From Hydrogenophaga sp. (lineage in GTDB: Bacteria > Pseudomonadota > Gammaproteobacteria > Burkholderiales > Burkholderiaceae_C), in assembly GCF_014773545.1 (NCBI RefSeq), contig NZ_SDDV01000005.1, positions 1 through 64,000 of the forward strand: a DNA stretch of 64,000 bases, given 5' to 3'. Positions 9,201-16,172 of this stretch are shown here, piece after piece. The notes under the pieces were generated by a model. That model was not told where the DNA came from. It was given only the letters and a program-made list of their open reading frames with translations, and did not search any database. The position numbers and the translations under genes are program-made. The number at the start of each line of letters is the position of its first letter. Positions within the stretch are counted from its first letter, which is position 1.

Positions 9201-9791
9201 ATGAAAAGACTCCTATCTGCATTTTTCTTCGGTGCTGCACTGACGGTGGCGCAGGCAGCACCCGGCGACTCGACCGGCCCGGCGTTTGAAAACATGGACG
9301 CGCTGCTGGTCGAAAAAGGCCTGATCACCCGTCTGGGCGAGCAACTCCAGAAGGCACAAAATTCGGTCACCGAAAGGGCGTCGCGCCTGGTGTACAACGC
9401 CATGGGCTTTATCGGCGTGCCGTACCGCTTTGGCGGCAACAGCGCCGAAACCGGGTTTGATTGCAGCGGCTTTGTGCGTGCGGTGTTTGCCGAATCGCTA
9501 GGCAAAATGCTGCCGCGCCGCGCCGCTCAGCAAGCCGCCGCCACCCAGGTGATAGACCGCAGCGAACTGCGGCCCGGCGACCTGGTGTTTTTCAACACCC
9601 TGCGCCGCACCTTCAGCCACGTCGGCATCTACATTGGTGACAACAAGTTCATCCACTCGCCCCGGGCCGGCGCCAGCATCCGGATCGAGAACATGGACGT
9701 GCGTTACTGGAACACCCGTTTCGACGGCGCACGCCGGGTGGCCTTGCTCGAGCATCCGCAACAGACTGCAGCCGCGGCGCTGACCTATTGA
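9201..9791 (+). CDS. Secreted NlpC/P60 (C40) peptidase
   Basis: 196 aa. A signal peptide (MKRLLSAFFFGAALTVAQA, probable cleavage after AQA) exports it to the periplasm. The C40 domain covers about residues 65-175: catalytic cysteine in TGFDCSGFVRAVF, histidine in FSHVGIYIGDNKFIHSPRAG, with the spacing usual for gamma-D-glutamyl-diamino acid endopeptidases that cut peptidoglycan stem peptides. The short region before the domain (about 25-60) is helical and without a recognisable cell-wall-binding domain. ATG 9201 is chosen because it directly precedes the signal peptide. It is separated from the VanZ-like gene by 37 bases. Confidence 0.9.
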   Translation: MKRLLSAFFFGAALTVAQAAPGDSTGPAFENMDALLVEKGLITRLGEQLQKAQNSVTERASRLVYNAMGFIGVPYRFGGNSAETGFDCSGFVRAVFAESLGKMLPRRAAQQAAATQVIDRSELRPGDLVFFNTLRRTFSHVGIYIGDNKFIHSPRAGASIRIENMDVRYWNTRFDGARRVALLEHPQQTAAAALTY

Positions 9792-9846
9792 TCCGGCCCG
9801 TGAAGAAACGCAGCGGGGTGCCTAGGCCCCGGCACGCCCAAGCGGC

Positions 9847-11709
9847 TCAGGATTTGCGCGCTGGCGGCAAGTCGGTGCAACTGCCGTGCGCCGCTTCAGC
9901 CGCCATGCCTATGCTCTCGCCCAGCGTCGGGTGCGGGTGAATGGTTTTGCCGATGTCGATGGCGTCGGCCCCCATCTCGATCGCCAGCGCGATCTCGCCT
10001 ATCATGTCGCCCGCGTGCGTGCCGACGATGCCACCGCCCAGAATTTTGCCGTGCCCGTGCGCCTCGGGCGAGTCGTCGAACAGCAGCTTGGTAAAGCCCT
10101 CGTCGCGGCCGTTGGCGATCGCACGGCCCGATGCGCTCCAAGGGAAAAGACCCTTTTTGACCTTGATGCCCTGCGCCTTGGCCTGGTCTTCGGTCAGACC
10201 CACCCAGGCCACTTCGGGGTCGGTGTAGGCCACGCTGGGAATGACGCGGGCGTTGAAGGCGGTCGCCGCCAGCGCCTTGTTGCCCAGCAATTCACCGGCA
10301 ATCACCTCGGCCGCCACGTGCGCTTCGTGCACCGCCTTGTGTGCCAGCATCGGCTGGCCGACGATGTCGCCAATGGCAAAGATGTGCGGCACGTTGCTGC
10401 GCATCTGGGTGTCAACAGGTATGAAGCCACGCTCGGTCACCGTCACGCCGGCCTTGTCGGCGGCTATTTTGTTGCCGTTCGGCGTGCGGCCCACGGCCTG
10501 CAGCACCAGGTCGTAGCTGCCTTCGCTTGGGCTGCCGTCCAAACCCTCGAACTGCACCCGGATGCCGTGTGCCGTGGCTTGCGCGCCCACCGTCTTGGTC
10601 TTGAGCATGATGTGGTCGAAGCGGCCCTGGTTCATTTTTTCCCAGACCTTGACCAAATCGCGGTCGGCCCCTGGCATCAGGCCATCCGTCATCTCGACCA
10701 CGTCCAGGCGCGCGCCCAGCGCGCTGTACACGGTGCCCATTTCCAGACCGATGATGCCGCCACCTACGATCAACATCTTCTTGGGCACGCCCTGCAGCGC
10801 CAGCGCGCCGGTGCTGTCCTGTACGCGCGGATCGTCGGGCATGAAGGGCAGGCGCAGCGCCTGCGAGCCGGCGGCGATGATGCAGCGCTTGAATACCAGC
10901 ACCTGCTTGCTGCCGGTTTTTTCCTGTCCGCTGCCGCTGGTCTGCTCCACCTCGATCTGGTGCGGGCCGATGAAAACGCCGTAACCGCGCACGATGCCAA
11001 GCTTGCGCATCTTGGCCATCGCGGCCAGACCGCCGGTGAGTTTGCCAATCACCTTTTCCTTATGGGTGCGCAGCTTGTCGAGACTGATCGAGGGCTGGCC
11101 AAACTCGACGCCGAGTTCGCTCAGGTGGCTGATCTCGTCCATCACGGCGGCGACGTGCAACAGCGCTTTGGACGGGATGCAACCCACATTCAGGCAAACG
11201 CCGCCGAGCTGCGCATAGCGTTCGACGATGACGACCTTGAGGCCGAGATCGGCGGCGCGGAAGGCGGCCGAGTAGCCGCCCGGGCCAGCACCCAGCACCA
11301 GCAGGTCGCAGTCGATGTCGGCGCTGCCACCGAAAGAGGTAGGGGCTGTTGTCGCGACAGGCGCAACAACATCCGTTCGGGCTGAGCCTGTCGAAGCCCC
11401 GGCCGAGGTGTTGGTGAGCCCTTCGACAGGCTCAGGGCGAACGGGAACCGGGGTCGCAGCAGAACTTGCCCCTTGCGCTTGCAGCGTCAACACAACACTG
11501 CCCTGCTTGACCTTATCGCCCAATTTGACCTTGAGCGCCTGCACCACACCGGCTTGTGGCGAGGGAATTTCCATCGAAGCCTTGTCGGACTCCACGGTGA
11601 TGAGCGACTGCTCGACTTTGACGGAGTCGCCGGGTTTGACCAGCAGCTCGATTACAGCCACTTCGTCGAAGTCGCCGATGTCTGGAATGTGAATGTCTAT
11701 CAGTGCCAT
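9847..11709 (-). CDS. lpdA: Dihydrolipoyl dehydrogenase with N-terminal lipoyl domain (E3 of pyruvate dehydrogenase)
   Basis: 620 aa, about 140 longer than a plain E3 because a lipoyl domain precedes it. Residues 1-80: lipoyl domain with the lipoylated lysine in VESDKASMEIPSPQAG. Residues about 82-125: flexible linker, part of which (VRPEPVEG and the mirrored ASTGSART) is encoded by a dispersed inverted repeat. From about 130: FAD-binding LLVLGAGPGGYSAAFRAADLGL, the redox-active disulfide GGVCLNVGCIPSK, the NAD-binding GGGIIGLEMGTVYSALGA, FAIGDIVGQPMLAHKA, and the C-terminal HPHPTLGE His-Glu pair of the partner active site. It regenerates lipoyl groups of AceF with NAD+ as acceptor. Last gene of aceE-aceF-lpdA, 42 bases after aceF. 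Confidence 0.97.
   Translation of the reverse strand: MALIDIHIPDIGDFDEVAVIELLVKPGDSVKVEQSLITVESDKASMEIPSPQAGVVQALKVKLGDKVKQGSVVLTLQAQGASSAATPVPVRPEPVEGLTNTSAGASTGSARTDVVAPVATTAPTSFGGSADIDCDLLVLGAGPGGYSAAFRAADLGLKVVIVERYAQLGGVCLNVGCIPSKALLHVAAVMDEISHLSELGVEFGQPSISLDKLRTHKEKVIGKLTGGLAAMAKMRKLGIVRGYGVFIGPHQIEVEQTSGSGQEKTGSKQVLVFKRCIIAAGSQALRLPFMPDDPRVQDSTGALALQGVPKKMLIVGGGIIGLEMGTVYSALGARLDVVEMTDGLMPGADRDLVKVWEKMNQGRFDHIMLKTKTVGAQATAHGIRVQFEGLDGSPSEGSYDLVLQAVGRTPNGNKIAADKAGVTVTERGFIPVDTQMRSNVPHIFAIGDIVGQPMLAHKAVHEAHVAAEVIAGELLGNKALAATAFNARVIPSVAYTDPEVAWVGLTEDQAKAQGIKVKKGLFPWSASGRAIANGRDEGFTKLLFDDSPEAHGHGKILGGGIVGTHAGDMIGEIALAIEMGADAIDIGKTIHPHPTLGESIGMAAEAAHGSCTDLPPARKS
11373..11444. repeat. Dispersed inverted repeat (REP-like) inside the lpdA coding sequence
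   Basis: Two arms of about 27 nt, 11373-11399 and 11417-11444, are inverted copies of each other: each contains CTTCGACAGGCTCAG or its complement followed by (G)GGCGAACGG or its complement. The spacer is about 17 nt. On the coding strand both arms stay in frame and encode RPEPVEG and STGSART inside the LpdA hinge. The same translated peptide recurs in unrelated betaproteobacterial genes, which is why I class this as a mobile or dispersed repeat rather than native linker. Confidence 0.8.
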
Positions 11710-11751
11710 TTTTTTTGATCCGGTAAGGGTGAGACTTGCGCCGTCTGTGGC

Positions 11752-13089
11752 TCAAAGCAAGAGGCGACGAAAGTCGCTCAGCATCTGGCCCAGGTAGACA
11801 TTGAAGCGCGCTGCGGCGGCACCGTCGATGACGCGGTGGTCCCAGGTCAGCGACAGCGGCAGCAGCAGACGCGGCGCAAACGCCTGGCCGTCCCAGACCG
11901 GCTCGATCCGGCTTTTGCACACGCCCAGAATGGCAAGCTCGGGCGCGTTGATGATGGGGGTGAAATAACGCCCCCCAATGCCGCCCAGGCTGGAGATGGT
12001 GAACCCGGCACCGCTCATCTCGGCCGGACTGAGCTTGCCCTCGCGCGCCTTTTTCGCCAGTTCTGACATTTCCTGGCTGATTTGCAGCACGCCTTTTTGG
12101 TCGGCGTTTTTCAGCACCGGCACCACCAGGCCATGCGGCGTGTCAGCCGCAAAGCCTATGTGTATGTACTGCTTGTAGATCAGCGCGTCGCCGTCCAGGG
12201 AGCTGTTGAAGTCGGGAAACTTCTTCAGCGCAGCCACGCAGGCCTTGATCAGCAAGGCCAGCATGGTGATCTTGATGCCGCTTTTTTCGTGCTCTTTGTT
12301 GGTGGCCACGCGAAACGCTTCGAGTTCGGTGATGTCGGCGTCGTCAAAGTTGGTGACAGCGGGAATCATTACCGCGTTGCGCAACAGGTTGGCGGCGGCG
12401 ATTTTCTTGATGCGGCTCAGCTCTTTGCGTTCGATCGGACCGAACTTGGCGAAATCGACCTTGGGCCAGGGAATCAGGCCCAGTTCGGCGCCGCCCGCAC
12501 CCGGTGTGGGCGCGGCTTTGGCTGTCTGCGCCTGGGTTTGCACCGCACCGGCCATGACGCACTGGGTAAAGCCTTGCACGTCCAGCAGCGTGATGCGGCC
12601 TTTGGGCCCGCTGCCCTTGACCTCGGCCAGCGGCACACCCAGTTCGCGCGCAAACTTGCGCACCGACGGCGACGCGTGCGGCAGACCGAGCGCCAGCGCC
12701 GTCGGCTGGTGCGCAGTGGCGACCATTGCTACCGGCGCAGGGGGGGCTGCAGCCGCCAGCGGCGCAGGGAGGGCTGCAGCCGCCAGCGGCGCTGCGACAG
12801 CCGCCGCTGGCAGGATCGATTCGAGCGGCGCTGGCGCAGCCGGCAAGGCGGCCGCCGTCTCCAGCAGCAATATCACCGATCCCTGCTTGACCTTGTCGCC
12901 CAGCGCCAGGCGCAACTCCTGCACCACGCCAGACTGGCTGGAGGGAATTTCCATCGAAGCCTTGTCGGATTCGACCGTGATGAGCGACTGCTCGGCGCGC
13001 ACCGTGTCGCCGGGTTTGACCAGCAGCTCGATCACCGTCACTTCGTCTAAGTCACCGATGTCCGGCAGTTTGATTTCTACGATTGCCAT
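11752..13089 (-). CDS. aceF: Dihydrolipoamide acetyltransferase (E2 of pyruvate dehydrogenase)
   Basis: 445 aa. It carries acetyl groups from AceE to CoA. One lipoyl domain (residues 1-80, lysine in VESDKASMEIPSSQSG), an Ala/Pro/Leu linker (about 85-135) partly made of a 27-bp tandem repeat, a peripheral-subunit-binding domain (ASPSVRKFARELGVPLAEVK, then GPKGRITLLDV), and the trimeric catalytic domain from about 210 to the end with the active-site LTWDHRVIDGAAAARF (His and Asp). E. coli AceF has three lipoyl domains; the single one here is compensated by the extra lipoyl domain on LpdA. ATG 13089 starts at MAIVEIKLPDIG, the normal lipoyl-domain start; an in-frame extension to 13164 would overlap the end of aceE and is rejected. 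Confidence 0.97.
   Translation of the reverse strand: MAIVEIKLPDIGDLDEVTVIELLVKPGDTVRAEQSLITVESDKASMEIPSSQSGVVQELRLALGDKVKQGSVILLLETAAALPAAPAPLESILPAAAVAAPLAAAALPAPLAAAAPPAPVAMVATAHQPTALALGLPHASPSVRKFARELGVPLAEVKGSGPKGRITLLDVQGFTQCVMAGAVQTQAQTAKAAPTPGAGGAELGLIPWPKVDFAKFGPIERKELSRIKKIAAANLLRNAVMIPAVTNFDDADITELEAFRVATNKEHEKSGIKITMLALLIKACVAALKKFPDFNSSLDGDALIYKQYIHIGFAADTPHGLVVPVLKNADQKGVLQISQEMSELAKKAREGKLSPAEMSGAGFTISSLGGIGGRYFTPIINAPELAILGVCKSRIEPVWDGQAFAPRLLLPLSLTWDHRVIDGAAAARFNVYLGQMLSDFRRLLL
12734..12787. repeat. 27-bp tandem repeat in the aceF linker
   Basis: Two adjacent 27-bp units (12734-12760 and 12761-12787) differ at one position and are followed by a partial third. They encode Ala/Leu/Pro-rich hinge between the lipoyl and binding domains. 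Because the unit is a multiple of three, copy-number change would alter hinge length without a frameshift. Confidence 0.85.
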
Positions 13090-13156
13090 GGGGGTCTTTC
13101 GGTTGGCTTGCTCGCCGCAGCGCGCGCAGCGCTGCCGGGTCCGGCAAAGCGATGGG

Positions 13157-15865
13157 TCAAGCATGCAAAGGGTTGATTTTCTCGGCGTCGATGCCGTACT
13201 GGCTGATCGCCTGCGCCACCTGGGCCAACGGCAGCTCGCCCTGCTCGCTCAAGGCTTTCAACGCGGCCAGCACGATGTAGTGGCGGTTGACCTCGAAGTG
13301 CTGGCGCAGTTGGCTGCGAAAGTCGCTGCGGCCAAAACCGTCTGTGCCCAGCACCTGGTAGCTGCGACCCTGGGGGATGAAGGGCCGAATCTGCTCGGCG
13401 TAGTTTTTCATGTAGTCGGTCGACGCCACCACCGGCCCGGGGTGGCTTGCCAGTTGCTGCGCCACAAACGACAGCCGCGCCGGCTGCAGCGGGTGCAGCA
13501 GATTCCAGCGCTCGCAGTCCTGGCCCTCACGCGCCAGCTCGTTCAAGCTCGGGCAGCTCCAGACGTCGGCTGCCACGCCCCAATCTGTTGCCAGCAGCTC
13601 CTGTGCCGCCAGCGCTTCGCGCAAGATCGAACCCGAACCGAGCAACTGCACGCGTGGCGCGCCAGCCATGGGGGCGCCGGGCTGGCACAGGTACATGCCT
13701 TTGATGATTTGCTCTTCGGTGCCGGCTTGCAGGCCGGGCATGGCGTAGTTTTCATTCAGCAGCGTGAGGTAGTAAAACACGTTGTCCTGTTGCTCGACCA
13801 TGCGCTTCAAGCCGTGGTGCAGGATCACGCCGACTTCGTGCGCAAAGCTCGGGTCGTAGCTGATGCAGTTGGGAATGGTGCTGGCCAGTATGTGGCTGTG
13901 GCCGTCTTCGTGCTGCAAGCCTTCGCCATTGAGCGTCGTGCGCCCGGAGGTGCCGCCGAGCAAAAAACCGCGCGCCTGCATGTCGCCCGCCGCCCAAGCC
14001 AGGTCCCCGATGCGCTGAAAGCCGAACATCGAGTAATAGACGTAGAACGGCAGCATGATGCGGTTGCTGGTGCTGTAGGAAGTCGCCGCCGCGATCCAAC
14101 TGCTCATGCCACCAGCCTCGTTGATGCCTTCTTGCAGAATCTGGCCCGCCTTGTCTTCGCGGTAGTACATGACCTGGTCTTTGTCGACCGGGGTGTACTG
14201 CTGACCCGCCGGGTTGTAGATGCCGATTTGACGGAACAAGCCCTCCATGCCGAAGGTGCGTGCCTCGTCCACCAGAATCGGCACCACGCGCGCGCCCAGC
14301 ACCGGATCGCGCAGCAACTGGGTCAGAAAGCGCACATAGGCCTGCGTGGTGCTAATCTCGCGCCCGGCGGCGGTGGGTTCGAGCACCGCCTTGAAGGTCT
14401 GCAGCGGCGGCACACCCAGGCGCTCGTCGGCCTTGACGCGGCGCTGTGGCAAATAGCCGCCCAGGGCTTGGCGTCGGGCGTGCAGGTAGCGCATCTCGGG
14501 CGTGTCGTCGGCCGGCTTGTAAAACGGCAGCGCCGCCAGTTCGCTATCGGGTATGGGCAGGTTGAAGCGGTCGCGAAAGGCCTTGATGTCCTCGTCGGTC
14601 AGCTTCTTGATCTGGTGCACGTTGTTTTTACCCTCGCCTGACTTGCCCATGCCGTAGCCCTTGACGGTCTTGATCAGCAGCACGCTGGGCTGACCTTTGT
14701 GCTGCACCGCGCGGTGGAATGCCGCATACACCTTGTGCGGGTCGTGACCGCCACGGCGCAGCGCCCATATTTCGTCGTCGCTCAGCTTGGCGACCAGCTC
14801 CAGCGCCTTGGGGTCGCGGCCAAAAAAATGCTGGCGCACATAGGCGCCGTCGTTGGCCTTGAATGACTGGTAGTCGCCGTCCAGCGTCTGCATCATGACC
14901 TTGCGCAAGGCGCCGTCCTTGTCGCGCGCCAGCAGCGGATCCCAGTTGCTGCCCCAGATCAGTTTGATGACATTCCAGCCCGAGCCGCGAAACTCGCCTT
15001 CGAGCTCCTGAATGATCTTGCCGTTGCCGCGCACCGGGCCGTCGAGCCGCTGCAGGTTGCAGTTGACGATGAAAATCAGGTTGTCCAACTGTTCGCGCGC
15101 CGCCAGGCTGATGGCGCCGAGCGACTCGACCTCGTCCATTTCACCGTCGCCGCAGAACACCCAGACCTTGCGGTTTTCGGTATTGGCGATGCCACGCGCG
15201 TGCAGATATTTCAAGAAGCGCGCCTGGTAGATCGCCATCAGCGGCCCCAGTCCCATGGAGACGGTGGGGAATTGCCAGAATTCGGGCATCAGTTTGGGGT
15301 GCGGGTAGCTCGAGAGGCCGCGTCCGCTGACCTCCTGGCGAAAGTTGAGTAGCTGCTCCTCGCTCAGGCGGCCTTCCAAAAAGGCGCGGGCGTAAATGCC
15401 CGGTGCCACATGACCCTGAATGTAGAGACAGTCACCGCCATGCTGCTCACTCTCAGCGTGCCAGAAGTGGTTGAAGCCTGCCCCCAGCATGTGTGCCAGC
15501 GAGGCAAACGAGCCGATGTGGCCGCCCAGATCGCCCCCGTCGGCCGGGTGGTGGCGGTTTGCCTTGACCACCATCGCCATCGCGTTCCAGCGCATGTAGG
15601 CGCGCAAACGCTCCTCGATCTCGATGTTGCCGGGACAGCGCTGCTCTTCGTCTGGCTCGATGGTGTTGACGTAGCCGGTGGTGGCAGAAAACGGCATGTC
15701 CACGCTGTGCTGACGCGCTTCTTCCAGCAACTGCTCGAGCAAAAAGTGTGCACGCTGCGGCCCTTCGCGCTCGATCACCGCGACCAGCGCCTGCATCCAT
15801 TCGCGGGTTTCCTGGGGGTCTGCGTCTGCGGCGCTGCGCTCAATCGGGGCGTCTGTTGCTGACAT
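13157..15865 (-). CDS. aceE: Pyruvate dehydrogenase E1 component (homodimeric type)
   Basis: 902 aa, the usual size of the homodimeric E1. It decarboxylates pyruvate with thiamine diphosphate and acetylates the E2 lipoyl group. Key segments: HIGSFASLAHMLGAGFNHFW near the N-terminus, the ThDP/Mg motif VWVFCGDGEMDEVESLGAI...NLIFIVNCN at about residues 230-265, IKTVKGYGMGKSGEGKN, and the C-terminal transketolase-type domain ending in ADVWSCPSLNELAREGQDCERWN and VLGTDGFGRSDFRSQLRQHF. AGGAG about 7 bases before the ATG supports the start. It is the first gene of the operon; the upstream 307 bp hold two palindromes that are candidate operators. Confidence 0.98.
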   Translation of the reverse strand: MSATDAPIERSAADADPQETREWMQALVAVIEREGPQRAHFLLEQLLEEARQHSVDMPFSATTGYVNTIEPDEEQRCPGNIEIEERLRAYMRWNAMAMVVKANRHHPADGGDLGGHIGSFASLAHMLGAGFNHFWHAESEQHGGDCLYIQGHVAPGIYARAFLEGRLSEEQLLNFRQEVSGRGLSSYPHPKLMPEFWQFPTVSMGLGPLMAIYQARFLKYLHARGIANTENRKVWVFCGDGEMDEVESLGAISLAAREQLDNLIFIVNCNLQRLDGPVRGNGKIIQELEGEFRGSGWNVIKLIWGSNWDPLLARDKDGALRKVMMQTLDGDYQSFKANDGAYVRQHFFGRDPKALELVAKLSDDEIWALRRGGHDPHKVYAAFHRAVQHKGQPSVLLIKTVKGYGMGKSGEGKNNVHQIKKLTDEDIKAFRDRFNLPIPDSELAALPFYKPADDTPEMRYLHARRQALGGYLPQRRVKADERLGVPPLQTFKAVLEPTAAGREISTTQAYVRFLTQLLRDPVLGARVVPILVDEARTFGMEGLFRQIGIYNPAGQQYTPVDKDQVMYYREDKAGQILQEGINEAGGMSSWIAAATSYSTSNRIMLPFYVYYSMFGFQRIGDLAWAAGDMQARGFLLGGTSGRTTLNGEGLQHEDGHSHILASTIPNCISYDPSFAHEVGVILHHGLKRMVEQQDNVFYYLTLLNENYAMPGLQAGTEEQIIKGMYLCQPGAPMAGAPRVQLLGSGSILREALAAQELLATDWGVAADVWSCPSLNELAREGQDCERWNLLHPLQPARLSFVAQQLASHPGPVVASTDYMKNYAEQIRPFIPQGRSYQVLGTDGFGRSDFRSQLRQHFEVNRHYIVLAALKALSEQGELPLAQVAQAISQYGIDAEKINPLHA

Positions 15866-15966
15866 GTCAGTCTCCTGGTGTTTTGATCAAAGCTTACGAC
15901 GGCAATACCTGTCACAGACTTTGATTCTTTCATGGATTCCATAAAATTTCAATATGTGCTTTCATT

Positions 15967-15981
15967 TTTTGCATTGCAAAA
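15967..15981. promoter_or_regulatory. Candidate operator palindrome upstream of aceE
   Basis: TTTTGC-ATT-GCAAAA is a perfect 6+3+6 inverted repeat, 102 bases upstream of the aceE ATG. Its 11-bp core TTGCATTGCAA is identical (in reverse orientation) to the palindrome at 42719-42729 in front of sdhC. The regulator is unknown; in other proteobacteria GntR-type or similar regulators control pdh. Confidence 0.5.
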
Positions 15982-16103
15982 TTTTTAGGTCAGATAAACC
16001 AAGCGCCTCATCGCCGCCCCATCAGCAAGGCAGCCCGAAACCGGTACTGCCGTAGACTAGGCAAATGGCAAAACACCGAACCGTTCAAACCGAGTCTGGC
16101 GCC

Positions 16104-16162
16104 CGGCGCTGAGGCGCCGCTCCCGATGGAATGGGCGATGTGCCGGCGCCTCAATGAGGCGC
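16104..16162 (+). promoter_or_regulatory. Two GC-rich hairpins in front of the kinase gene
   Basis: First hairpin CGGCGC-TGAG-GCGCCG at 16104-16119, second GCGCCTC-AAT-GAGGCGC at 16146-16162, the latter ending 10 bases before the proposed GTG start. There is no T-run, so a simple terminator is unlikely. They could hide or expose the ribosome binding site or stabilise the 5' end. Confidence 0.45.
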
Positions 16163-16172
16163 GAACGCCGTT

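Larger units (their letters stand above)
15866..16172. promoter_or_regulatory. aceE / histidine-kinase divergent control region
   Basis: 307 bp without a gene. The aceE-proximal part (about 15890-15990) is AT-rich compared with its surroundings and holds two palindromes: ATGGA-T-TCCAT at 15932-15942 and TTTTGC-ATT-GCAAAA at 15967-15981. The core of the second, TTGCATTGCAA, recurs upstream of sdhC. I cannot place the aceE promoter with confidence. The kinase-proximal part carries two GC-rich hairpins (16104-16119 and 16146-16162) just before the kinase start. Confidence 0.6.

Noticed and set aside
12206-14641. 811-codon frame antisense to aceF and aceE
   Set aside because: Complement of two certain genes, with no recognisable motifs.
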